From: an uncultured Paraprevotella sp.
Lineage (GTDB): Bacteria; Bacteroidota; Bacteroidia; Bacteroidales; Bacteroidaceae
NCBI GenBank assembly: GCA_944321525.1
Contig: CALULQ010000023.1
Coordinates: forward strand, 1 to 59,850
Reading direction: 5' to 3'
Length of the DNA: 59,850 nt
The number at the start of each line of letters is the position of its first letter. Position 1 is the first letter of the stretch. The position numbers and the translations under genes were made by a program. The notes beneath the pieces are model-generated. The model worked only from the letters and a program-made list of their open reading frames with translations, made no database searches and was not told the origin of the DNA. Positions 43,927 through 51,785 of the stretch are shown piece by piece.

Positions 43927-44935
43927 TGGAATTATAAATAACTTGGAGCACGGTCTGTCCCACGGCTTTCAGCACGTTGCGGTCGATGTGCTCCATGTCG
44001 TCGTCCACGGTGTGCCACGTGGGGCCGAAGCCCGAGTTGCCGTCCGTGAAATAGGGCACGATGTCGATGCAGGGAATGCCTGCGGTTTGGTTCACCGGCA
44101 CGTGGTCGTCGGTGATGTATCCCCCGTTGCGGTCGGGGAAGAACTGGGCGTAGCCGATTTGCGCGGCTGTCTGCCACACGAGGTCCACCACCTGGGCGGC
44201 ATATTGCTGCGAGTAGCCCTCTTTGGAGAAGGTGCTGCCCATGCCACCCACCATGTCGAGCAGGATGCCGAAGCGCGGCTTGTAGCCGTAGACGTGCGGG
44301 TTGGCGGCCCAGTGTTGCGAGCCGAGGCACCACGACGTGGCGTCGGAGCCGGCCCGGTCGTCCCATTGCGGGATGCCGTAGTCTTCGGCGTCGAAGCAGA
44401 TGAAGTCGATGCCGATGCTGACGGGGGAGGCTTGGAGCTGGCGTGCCATCTCGAGCATCACGGCCACGCCGCTGGCCCCGTCGTTGGCCGCCAGGACGGG
44501 CTTGTGCCAGTTGGCCTCGTCGGGGTCGTTGTCGGCCCAAGGGCGGCTGTCCCAATGGGCGCACACGAGGATGCGGGCCTCGGCTTCGGGGTTGTAGGAG
44601 GCGATGATGTTGCGGGCTTTCAGGACGGTGCCGTCGTAGGCCTTCAGGTTGGCCCGCTGGTCGGTGACGGTGGCGCCGAAACTCTTGAACTTCCCGGCGA
44701 TGTAGTCGCCGCAGCGGCGGTGGGCTTCGCTGTTCGGCACCCGGGGGCCGAAGGCGCATTGCTCCGCGGTGTACTGGTAGGCGCTGTCGGCGTTGAAGTC
44801 CGGCGCCTCGGCCATGGCGATGGTGTCTTGCCCGTTCCGGTTGCCGGCGGTCTTGTTGCCGCAGGCGGCGCACAGCGCGAGGACGAGCCCCAGGGCGGCA
44901 CAGCCGGCGGACGTTAGGATGGTTTTTCGTTTCAT
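43919..44935 (-). CDS. M28-type glutaminyl cyclase-like lipoprotein
   Basis: 338 aa with lipoprotein signal and Cys25 (LCAAC). Metallopeptidase M28 fold: zinc ligands in CAHWDSRP, LAANDGASGVAV and CFDAEDYG, and a C-terminal WHTVDDD. The length and the WHTVDD/AEDYG pattern match the mammalian-type glutaminyl cyclase of Porphyromonas and Prevotella, which makes pyroglutamate at N-termini of exported proteins. Plain aminopeptidase activity is the alternative. Follows the fusion gene by 15 bases. Confidence 0.85.
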   Translation of the reverse strand: MKRKTILTSAGCAALGLVLALCAACGNKTAGNRNGQDTIAMAEAPDFNADSAYQYTAEQCAFGPRVPNSEAHRRCGDYIAGKFKSFGATVTDQRANLKAYDGTVLKARNIIASYNPEAEARILVCAHWDSRPWADNDPDEANWHKPVLAANDGASGVAVMLEMARQLQASPVSIGIDFICFDAEDYGIPQWDDRAGSDATSWCLGSQHWAANPHVYGYKPRFGILLDMVGGMGSTFSKEGYSQQYAAQVVDLVWQTAAQIGYAQFFPDRNGGYITDDHVPVNQTAGIPCIDIVPYFTDGNSGFGPTWHTVDDDMEHIDRNVLKAVGQTVLQVIYNSNE

Positions 44936-44950
44936 GTCGGATATTCGGGT

Positions 44951-46720
44951 TTATTGGGTTTTGCTGTCTTGGACGAGTTGCATGACGCGCAGGAAGTTGC
45001 CGCCCCAGATGCCGGCAATTTCGGTTTCGCTGTAGCGCTCGGCCAGCAGGCGGCGGGTGAAGTTGATGACTTCCGCCGCGGAGGCGCATCCGGGGATGCC
45101 GCCGTCGCCGTCGAAGTCGGTTCCGATGCCCACGTGCTCCACGCCCATGATGTTCACCGCGTGGTTCAGGTGCTCGATGGCGTCGAGGATGGACGCCTCG
45201 CCGTCCTTGCGCAGGAAACCTTTGTAGAGCGTCACCTGGGCCACGCCGCCTTTGCGCGCCAAGGCTTTCAGCTGGTCGTCGGTCAGGTTGCGCGGCACGT
45301 CGCACAGGGCGCGGCAGGAAGAGTGGGAACAGACGATGGGCACGGAGCTGAGCTCCAGCGCGTCGTAGAAACTGCTTTCCGCCCCGTGGGAGAGGTCGAC
45401 CATCACGCCCAGCCGGTTCATTTCCCTCACCACCTCGCGCCCGAAGGGGCTCAGTCCGCCCCATTCGCCTTGTCCGCGGGCGGAGTCGCAGATGTCATTG
45501 TCGCCGTTGTGGCAGAGGGTCATGTAGACGATGCCCCGGTTGCGGAAGTGCCGCACGAGGCTCAGGTCCTTCCCGATGGCATAGCCGTTTTCGATGCCCA
45601 GCATGATGGCTTTCTTGCCTTCCCGTTTCAGGCGGTACAGGTCGGCGGGCGTGTAGGCGATGTCCACCGCCGTGCAGTTTTCCGCTGCCATCTTCTCTAT
45701 TTGCGTCAGTATGCGGTCGGCCTTGGCCGTGGCGGCCAGCAGTGCCTCGTCGGTGCGCTCCTTCTGCTCGATGTAGGCCACCATGATGGTCGCGTCGAGC
45801 CGCCCTTCGGTCATCTTGTGCAGGTCCACCAGCACGTTCGGGTCGCGCTGGTCGAAACGGATGTCTTTGTGGAAGAACATCGGCGTGTCGCAATGGCTGT
45901 CCAGCGTCAGGGTGCGGTCGTGCACGGTTTTGGCCCGGGCGAAAGACGCGGCCTCGCGCGCCAGCCATTCGAACAAGGGCATCATGCACTCGTCCTGCCG
46001 CAGGATGAAGCACTCGGGATGCCATTGCACGCCCAGGATGGACTTGTGTTCGGACGACTCGACGGCCTCCACGGTGCCGTCGGGCGCAGTGGCGCAGACC
46101 CTCAGGCGGGGACCGACGTCGCGGACGGCCTGATGGTGGAACGAATTGACGGCCACCGGCCCGTCGCCCAGCAGCGGCCGCAGGATGGTGCTGCCCGTAG
46201 CGATGTCCACGGTGTGCGAGGCATAGCGGCGGTCCAGTTGCTGGTCGTGCTTGAGAAGGGGCTGTCCGGGCTGTTGGCTGCCGATGTCCTGCCACACCGA
46301 GCCGTCCAGGGCCACGGCCAGCATCTGGATGCCGCGGCAGATGCCCAGCATGGGGATTTGCCGGTCGTAGGCCAGGCGGATGAGCAGCAGCTCGGCCAGG
46401 TCGCGCTTGTAGTTGACGGCATGGAGTTGCGGGACGGGTTCCTCGCCGGTGAACAGCGGGTTCAGGTCGCCGCCTCCCGAGAGCAGCAGTCCGTCCACGC
46501 GGTCGAGCACGTTGGCCAAGGCGTCTTTGTCCTCGAACGGCGGGATGACGACGGGGGTGGCCCCAGCCTTCAGCACCGATTCAAAATATCCCTCGGCCAG
46601 TTCGCATCCCTTCTCCCCGAAGTTGCCCGTGATGCCGATGACCGGCTGGGACTTGAATCCGGGGAAGCGTTGATGGTAGCGCCCGTAAGCGGCTTTCCAG
46701 TCGAAATAGCCCGTGTTCAT
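44951..46720 (-). CDS. Fused class I glutamine amidotransferase-like / membrane dipeptidase (M19)
   Basis: 589 aa of two enzymes. Residues about 20-250 are a peptidase C26/PuuD-like amidotransferase domain with nucleophile Cys in GICRGIQM and His/Glu in GVQWHPE, able to cut gamma-glutamyl bonds. Residues about 262-589 are an M19 renal-dipeptidase-like domain (DSHCDTP, MLGIENGYAIG, HSSCRALCDVPRN, GIGTDFDGD). No signal peptide is seen. The two activities could degrade gamma-glutamyl peptides such as glutathione stepwise (inference). Lies 14 bases after an Lrp-type regulator. Confidence 0.9.
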   Translation of the reverse strand: MNTGYFDWKAAYGRYHQRFPGFKSQPVIGITGNFGEKGCELAEGYFESVLKAGATPVVIPPFEDKDALANVLDRVDGLLLSGGGDLNPLFTGEEPVPQLHAVNYKRDLAELLLIRLAYDRQIPMLGICRGIQMLAVALDGSVWQDIGSQQPGQPLLKHDQQLDRRYASHTVDIATGSTILRPLLGDGPVAVNSFHHQAVRDVGPRLRVCATAPDGTVEAVESSEHKSILGVQWHPECFILRQDECMMPLFEWLAREAASFARAKTVHDRTLTLDSHCDTPMFFHKDIRFDQRDPNVLVDLHKMTEGRLDATIMVAYIEQKERTDEALLAATAKADRILTQIEKMAAENCTAVDIAYTPADLYRLKREGKKAIMLGIENGYAIGKDLSLVRHFRNRGIVYMTLCHNGDNDICDSARGQGEWGGLSPFGREVVREMNRLGVMVDLSHGAESSFYDALELSSVPIVCSHSSCRALCDVPRNLTDDQLKALARKGGVAQVTLYKGFLRKDGEASILDAIEHLNHAVNIMGVEHVGIGTDFDGDGGIPGCASAAEVINFTRRLLAERYSETEIAGIWGGNFLRVMQLVQDSKTQ

Positions 46721-46734
46721 CTTGGTCGGGAGGC

Positions 46735-47205
46735 TTATTGTTTCTTGTTCAAGACGATGGGAATCTCCTTGTTGATGCTTTGCTCCAGCGAAATCAGGGT
46801 CTCCGTGGAGATGACGCCGGGGATTTCCTGCAGCCGGTTGTTGAGCAGTTCCATCAGGTGGGCGTTGTCGCAGGCGTAGAGCTTGATCAGCATGGTGTAA
46901 GGACCGGTGGTGAAATGGCATTCCACCACTTCGGGGATGTGGTTCAGCTCTTCCACCACGCGTTTGTACATCGAACCGCGTTCCAGAATGACTCCCACGT
47001 AGGTGCAGGTGCTGTAGCCCAGCATTTTGGGATCCACGTGGTAACCGGAGCCCACGATGACGCCGAGGTCGATGAGGCGCTGCACGCGCTGGTGGATGGC
47101 GGCGCGCGACACGCCGCACTCCTCCGCCACGTCCTTGAAGGGGATGCGGGCGTTGGCCGTGATGATTTCCAAGATTTTCTTGTCCAGGTTATCTATCTTT
47201 TCCAT
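46735..47205 (-). CDS. Lrp/AsnC family transcriptional regulator
   Basis: 156 aa. N-terminal winged helix (DKKILEIITANARIPFKDVA, then SRAAIHQRVQRLIDLGVI) and C-terminal RAM domain for amino-acid sensing. The start at 47205 is the one matching the family. First gene of the amidotransferase/dipeptidase-cyclase-SufE unit, which it may control in response to an amino acid (inference). Confidence 0.93.
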   Translation of the reverse strand: MEKIDNLDKKILEIITANARIPFKDVAEECGVSRAAIHQRVQRLIDLGVIVGSGYHVDPKMLGYSTCTYVGVILERGSMYKRVVEELNHIPEVVECHFTTGPYTMLIKLYACDNAHLMELLNNRLQEIPGVISTETLISLEQSINKEIPIVLNKKQ

Positions 47206-47241
47206 GTTTCTTGTATTTGTATTGATTGAACAAATTGTAAG

Positions 47242-47249
47242 CAAATATA
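47242..47249 (-). promoter_or_regulatory. -7 box of lrp-like gene promoter
   Basis: TATATTTG on the minus strand, 36 bases before the start. Confidence 0.5.
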
Positions 47250-47284
47250 GCCGTTTTTCCGCACACGGCATGTGCTTTTAACAA

Positions 47285-47318
47285 AAAAAGATGCCAAAAT
47301 TAACTTTGGCATCTTTTT
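47285..47318 (-). terminator. Terminator of the FKBP operon
   Basis: Perfect 14-bp stem (AAAAAGATGCCAAA with its complement), 6-nt loop, T-run on the minus strand; lies just beyond the stop of the third FKBP gene. Confidence 0.85.
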
Positions 47319-47341
47319 CTGAAGATTATTTTCTGCGTTCG

Positions 47342-48235
47342 TTATTCGATGTCCAGCAGTTCGACGGTGAAGACCAGTGCCGAGAAGGGCGGAATCTTTC
47401 CCGCCTCGCGCGAGCCGTAGCCCAGTTCCTGCGGGATGTAGATTTCCCATTTGGAGCCTACGGGCATGTGGGTCAGCGCTTCGGTCCATCCCTTGATGAC
47501 CTGGTTGCAGCCGAAGGTGGCCGGTTGCTTGCGCTCGTAGGAGCTGTCGAACACCGTGCCGTCGATGAGCCGCCCTTCGTAGTTCACTTTCACTTTCGAC
47601 GTGGCGGTGGGGATGTCTCCCGAGCCTTTCACGAGCACCTTGTACTGCACGCCCGAGGGCAGCGTCTCCACGCTGTCTTTCTTGGCATTGGCTGCCAAGA
47701 AAGTTTCGCCGGCGCGCCGGTTGTCCCCGTACTGGCGTTCCATGTTCGTGTCATGGTAGTACTTCATCTGCCGTTCGGCGATTTCTTCCGCCTGTTGCAG
47801 GCTCATGTCCGTGGGCTGTCCGGCCAGGGTGTTCCCGAACGCTTCGATGAACAGTTTCGGGTTCAGGAGCATGGTGGAGTCGTTGCCCGTGATTCTTTGA
47901 TTGAGTCCGGGGATGATTTGTTCCTCCACCTGCTTGCGAATTTGCAGTCCGGCGGCATACGCTTCGAGCCTCTTGCGCTCGTCCATCGAGAGCGTGGCGT
48001 TGAACCCTTCCAGGAAGTTGGCCATATAGGCCGTGTCCACGTTCATCCGTTGGGCGAGGTAAGCTTTCAGCCCGAGCGTGTTGGCCATGCCGATGGCGTA
48101 GCTGAAAGTGTCCACTGAGCAGGTGTCCACCTTTGCGGCTTCCGCCTGCTTGGCTTTCTTGCCTTTGCGCTTTGCGCTACCGTCGAAGCAAGCCAGGATG
48201 GCCACGGCAAGCACTACAAACTTCAGTCCTTTCAT
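47342..48235 (-). CDS. FKBP-type peptidyl-prolyl isomerase (third of three)
   Basis: 297 aa. Signal sequence (MKGLKFVVLAVAILACFDGSA) followed by a Lys-rich stretch, an N-terminal FkpA/Mip-like helical dimerisation region to about 185, and a C-terminal FKBP domain (KVKVNYEGRLIDGTVFDSS, MPVGSKWEIYIPQELGYGS). Probably a periplasmic folding helper. It follows the second FKBP gene by 12 bases and the two are clear paralogs. Confidence 0.92.
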   Translation of the reverse strand: MKGLKFVVLAVAILACFDGSAKRKGKKAKQAEAAKVDTCSVDTFSYAIGMANTLGLKAYLAQRMNVDTAYMANFLEGFNATLSMDERKRLEAYAAGLQIRKQVEEQIIPGLNQRITGNDSTMLLNPKLFIEAFGNTLAGQPTDMSLQQAEEIAERQMKYYHDTNMERQYGDNRRAGETFLAANAKKDSVETLPSGVQYKVLVKGSGDIPTATSKVKVNYEGRLIDGTVFDSSYERKQPATFGCNQVIKGWTEALTHMPVGSKWEIYIPQELGYGSREAGKIPPFSALVFTVELLDIE

Positions 48236-48247
48236 TGCAGTGCGGGA

Positions 48248-49114
48248 TTACTTGATGCCGAGCAGTTCAATCTTGAACTTCAGGGCCGAGAACGGTTTGA
48301 TGAGGCCGGCTTCCCTCTCGGCGTAAGCTTGCTCCTGCGGGATGTAGACCATCCAGGTGGAGCCTACGGGCATGTGGGTGAGGGCTTCCGTCCATCCGGG
48401 GATGACTTGGTTGCAGCGGAACGTGGCCGGGCTGTTGCGCTTGTAGGAGCTGTCGAACACACTGTCGTTGATGAGCGTACCTTCGTAGTGCACTTCCACG
48501 CGGCTGGTGTCGGCCGGGATGGCGCCGTCGCCTTCCTTGATGACTTCATAGTAAACGCCGTTGGCCAGCTTCTTCACGCCGGCTTTCTTGGCGATGCTGG
48601 CCATGAATTCCTCGCCGGCCTTCTTGTTCTCGCCGTAAGTCTTTTCAAGGCTTCTGGCTTTCACTTCCTTCATCTTGGCCTGTGCCATTTCCTGTGCCTC
48701 TTCGATGGTCATTTGGCCGCCCTTTTCCGTCACGCCGGCAACGAATCCGGCCAGGAAGTTCTGCAGGCTGATGGTTTGGGTGGAATCGTTGCCGAAGACT
48801 TCGTAGTTGATGCCTTTGACAATTTGCTGGCTCACTTGCTGGCCGATTTGGATGCCTGCATAGTAGGCCGTCTTCTTCTTGTCGTCGCCGGCATTGGCGC
48901 CTTCGTTCAAGCCTTTGATGAATTCAGCCATGTAGGTGGTGTCCACACCGAGACGGTTCACCAGATAAGGCTTCAGGCCTTGGGTCTGGGCCATACCGAT
49001 GGAATAGCTCAAAGAGTCGACATCTGTTTTCATGTTGGCCTTCGGGGTCGAAGACGAGCAAGAGGAAATGAGCGCAACCAGTCCGGCTGCGGCGATAAAA
49101 CTTGTTTTTTTCAT
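48248..49114 (-). CDS. FKBP-type peptidyl-prolyl isomerase lipoprotein (second of three)
   Basis: 288 aa. Lipoprotein signal with Cys19 (LVALISSC), Mip-like helical N-domain (SLSYSIGMAQTQGLKPYL), C-terminal FKBP domain (VEVHYEGTLINDSVFDSS, MPVGSTWMVYIPQEQAY). Expected to be anchored to a membrane facing the periplasm. Closest paralog is the next gene. Confidence 0.92.
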   Translation of the reverse strand: MKKTSFIAAAGLVALISSCSSSTPKANMKTDVDSLSYSIGMAQTQGLKPYLVNRLGVDTTYMAEFIKGLNEGANAGDDKKKTAYYAGIQIGQQVSQQIVKGINYEVFGNDSTQTISLQNFLAGFVAGVTEKGGQMTIEEAQEMAQAKMKEVKARSLEKTYGENKKAGEEFMASIAKKAGVKKLANGVYYEVIKEGDGAIPADTSRVEVHYEGTLINDSVFDSSYKRNSPATFRCNQVIPGWTEALTHMPVGSTWMVYIPQEQAYAEREAGLIKPFSALKFKIELLGIK

Positions 49115-49136
49115 TGTTGTGATAATGTTATTTTTT

Positions 49137-49742
49137 TTAGAGTACTTTAATCAGTTCCACGTCGAAGATCAGCGTGCTGTAGGGCGGGATGGAGTTGCCC
49201 GCGCCGCCTGCGCCGTATCCGAGCAGGTAGGGGATGAAGAAGCGGTACTTGGCGCCTTCCTTCATCAGCTGGAGGCCTTCGGTCCATCCGGCGATGACCC
49301 CGTTGAGCGGGAAGTCGGCCGGCTCGCCGCGCTGCAGGCTGCTGTCGAAGAGCGTGCCGTCGATGAGCATGCCCTCGTAGTGGCAGCGCACTTTGTCGGT
49401 GGCCTTCGGGCTTTTGCCGTCGCCTTCGCGGAGCACCATGTATTGCAGTCCGGACGCCGTGGTGACGACGCCTTCTTTCGTCGCGTTCTCTTTCAGGAAT
49501 TTCTCCCCGTCGGCCTTGGCCTGCTTGCCCTTGGCTTCTTTCTCCTTGTTCAGGGCGGCTTCCTTCTCTTGGAAATAGCGGGTCACGATGCCTTGCGCCT
49601 CATGGTGCGACACGACCAGTTCGTTGCCCTCGAGCACGTCTTTGATGGCTTGTGCGAAATCGTCGATACAAAGGTCGTTGGCTCCCATGTTCTTGAGCTG
49701 CTGGCCGATGCCCAGCCCCAATGCGTAGCTTACTTTGTCCAT
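49137..49742 (-). CDS. FKBP-type peptidyl-prolyl isomerase (first of three)
   Basis: 201 aa, no signal peptide, so probably cytoplasmic, unlike its two partners. It has the FklB-like N-terminal helices (SYALGLGIGQQLKNMG) and an FKBP domain (VRCHYEGMLIDGTLFDSS). The start at 49742 matches FklB; a longer reading adds unrelated residues. Heads the operon, with a -7 box at 49786-49779. Confidence 0.92.
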   Translation of the reverse strand: MDKVSYALGLGIGQQLKNMGANDLCIDDFAQAIKDVLEGNELVVSHHEAQGIVTRYFQEKEAALNKEKEAKGKQAKADGEKFLKENATKEGVVTTASGLQYMVLREGDGKSPKATDKVRCHYEGMLIDGTLFDSSLQRGEPADFPLNGVIAGWTEGLQLMKEGAKYRFFIPYLLGYGAGGAGNSIPPYSTLIFDVELIKVL

Positions 49743-49778
49743 TTTATGCTTTTTAATCAAATGTTCATACCAAGGGCG

Positions 49779-49786
49779 CAAAGTTA
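49779..49786 (-). promoter_or_regulatory. -7 box of FKBP operon promoter
   Basis: TAACTTTG on the minus strand, 36 bases before the first FKBP start, in the 116-base divergent region shared with the sirtuin gene. Confidence 0.5.
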
Positions 49787-49830
49787 ATTGATTTATTTGA
49801 CCTTTTGCGTCGACGGACGGCTTTTTTTCG

Positions 49831-49838
49831 TATTTTTG
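49831..49838 (+). promoter_or_regulatory. -7 box of sirtuin gene promoter
   Basis: TATTTTTG, 20 bases before the start codon, with TTTTG about 23 bases upstream. Confidence 0.5.
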
Positions 49839-49858
49839 TAGGTAAAAAAGCGAAAGAG

Positions 49859-50560
49859 ATGAAAAAAGTTGTTGTTTTGACGGGGGCCGGCATGTCGGCC
49901 GAAAGCGGACTGAGCACTTTCCGCGACTCGGGAGGGCTCTGGGACTGTTATCCGGTGGAAGACGTGGCCACGCCGGAAGGCTATGCCCGCGACCCGCAAC
50001 TGGTCACACGGTTCTATAATGAGCGGAGGCGCCAATTGGAAGAGGTGAAGCCCTGCCGCGGGCATGAGTTGCTGGCCGCGATGGAGCGGGACTACGACGT
50101 GACGGTCGTCACGCAAAACGTGGACAACCTCCACGAGCGGGCCGGTAGCACGAAAGTCATCCACCTGCACGGCGAGCTGATGAAGGTCACCTCGAGCTGG
50201 GAGCCGAACAACCCCAAGTACATCCGCGAGCTGAAGCCCGAGGAGTGGGAAGTGAAGATGGGCGACCGGGCGGCGGACGGCAGCCAGCTGCGGCCCTTCA
50301 TCGTGTGGTTCGGCGAGCCGGTGCCCATGATAGAGAAGGCCATCGAAGTGGCGGAGCAGGCCGACGTGTTCGTGGTGATAGGCACGTCGCTCAACGTCTA
50401 TCCCGCGGCCGGGCTGTTGAACTACGTCCCCGCGAAGGCGCCGATTTACGTCATCGACCCCAAGCCCGTCACGGGCATACACTCCGGCGGGCGGGTGCAC
50501 CATCTGATGAAAGGCGCGTCGGAAGGAATGGAAGAGCTGCTTGCTCTGTTAAAAAAGTAA
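49859..50560 (+). CDS. Sir2-family NAD-dependent protein deacylase lacking zinc cysteines
   Basis: 233 aa. NAD-binding GAGMSAESGLSTFRDS, catalytic TQNVDNLHERAG and HLHGE, and VIGTSLNVYPAAG are intact. The region between HLHGE and the next strand, where most sirtuins carry two CxxC pairs binding zinc, has none (TSSWEPNNPKYIRELKP). The substrate may be acetyl- or succinyl-lysine. The start at 49859 is preferred because the upstream extension has no family similarity. Confidence 0.93.
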   Translation: MKKVVVLTGAGMSAESGLSTFRDSGGLWDCYPVEDVATPEGYARDPQLVTRFYNERRRQLEEVKPCRGHELLAAMERDYDVTVVTQNVDNLHERAGSTKVIHLHGELMKVTSSWEPNNPKYIRELKPEEWEVKMGDRAADGSQLRPFIVWFGEPVPMIEKAIEVAEQADVFVVIGTSLNVYPAAGLLNYVPAKAPIYVIDPKPVTGIHSGGRVHHLMKGASEGMEELLALLKK

Positions 50561-50601
50561 AAGCAAGAAGGCGTTTTTGCTGTTTTCTACCCAAAAAGTC
50601 G

Positions 50602-50609
50602 TATACTTG
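50602..50609 (+). promoter_or_regulatory. -7 box of rubredoxin promoter
   Basis: TATACTTG, one base off TAnnTTTG, 44 bases before the rubredoxin start; TTTTTG lies about 22 bases upstream. Confidence 0.45.
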
Positions 50610-50653
50610 CACTCGTGATTTGAACTGAATATAAATTTAAACCAGTTAAAGCG

Positions 50654-50821
50654 ATGAAGAAGTATATCTGTACCGTATGCCAATGGGTGTACGACCCCGA
50701 AGTAGGCGATCCTGAATCCGGCATCGAGCCGGGCACGGCTTTCGAAGACATTCCCGAAGATTGGGTCTGCCCGGTCTGCGGCGTGGGCAAGGACGATTTC
50801 GAGCCTTACGAGGAAGAATAA
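50654..50821 (+). CDS. Rubredoxin
   Basis: 55 aa electron carrier with one iron bound by four cysteines: [12 protein letters not shown] and [13 protein letters not shown], exactly the family spacing. Cytoplasmic; in anaerobes it often feeds electrons to rubrerythrin or oxygen-reducing flavoproteins, neither of which is nearby. Easily missed because of its size. Followed by a terminator. Confidence 0.96.
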   Translation: MKKYICTVCQWVYDPEVGDPESGIEPGTAFEDIPEDWVCPVCGVGKDDFEPYEEE

Positions 50822-50845
50822 TCGAACAAAGAAAGAGACTGCATG

Positions 50846-50883
50846 AGGCACTCCCGTTGAAGAGCAACGAGGGTGCCTTTTTT
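50846..50883 (+). terminator. Terminator after rubredoxin
   Basis: 14-base arms beginning AGGCACTCCCGTTG with one mismatch and one G-U pair, 4-6-nt loop, then a T-run. Confidence 0.8.
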
Positions 50884-51785
50884 CATGGCTTCGCCCCCAG
50901 GCTCCCGCGCGGAGGGACGTATGGTTCAGTAGAAACCCAATAGGGGCAACCATATATTTCAGCGAGTCCGGGAAGGAAAGAAAGATGGCCCTCGGGAACT
51001 CCCATGCATGTTTCGGTGGCGCCGACCGCCTCCTGTCGCGAAGGTGCCAAAAGGCCGGCGGACAGCAACAAATCCCCAATGACATATTGTCAAAACGTCA
51101 AGGCTGCCCCTGCAGGAACCGCGCAAACGGGCGCGGGACGGGAACAGGACGGAAATGCGCGAACCTCATGCGCCCAGGGAAATGCAGGATGAAAGCCGAA
51201 AGCCGGTTTCCGCGACATTTTGCCGTCCGCCACGGAACGCCATGCGGCCGGAGCCCGCCCCCCGCGTCATCCCCGCGAGGGGAATGGCTTGCAAAAGGAC
51301 AAACGGGGTTTGCGCGCGGGCGGACTCCATCCAGAGCGGGGAAAGCCTTCCGAAGCCCTGTTTTTCCCCTCTTCCTGCACCCGCAGGAACTGCCTTGCGG
51401 CAAAAAAGTTTCGTCTTTGCGGAAGGCGGCTCATTTCTTTGCGGAAAGCGATTCTGTTTTTACCGCGAAAAAACGACCGCCGGGACGGAGAAATGCTCCA
51501 TACAAACAGTTTCTCCACCCGTGTTTTAACAGTCCGGCGCCTGATTGCGGCGGTCTGTTCTGTCATTGAAACACGAAAGCGAAAGGAAAGCCTTCCTTTC
51601 TGGCAGGAAATTCCGTGCTTGGGTGACAATCCGACACGGGCATTGTAGCTGGTTTCTCCACTGAATTTCTACTGAGCCGGACGTATGGCACGGGAAGGTG
51701 GCTGCGGTCAATGCCGTGTTTCCCCTTCGCAGACTTTACCACCACTTCAGCAAGAGAATGTTTTTCATGGTAGCAGATTTAAGTC
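50884..51785. other. Gene-poor stretch of about 900 bases
   Basis: Several short frames are open on both strands, but none shows a domain, signal peptide or usual start. Short similar pieces at the two ends (ACGTATGG near 50917 and 51681; TCAGTAGAAA near 50927 and its complement near 51665) could be remnants of a mobile element or decayed gene. No tRNA or clear hairpin was seen. Confidence 0.4.

Noticed and set aside
50985..51569. 194-codon plus-strand frame in the gene-poor stretch
   Set aside because: Cys/Arg/Pro-rich low-quality sequence, no recognisable domain or start context; competing frames are open on the other strand.
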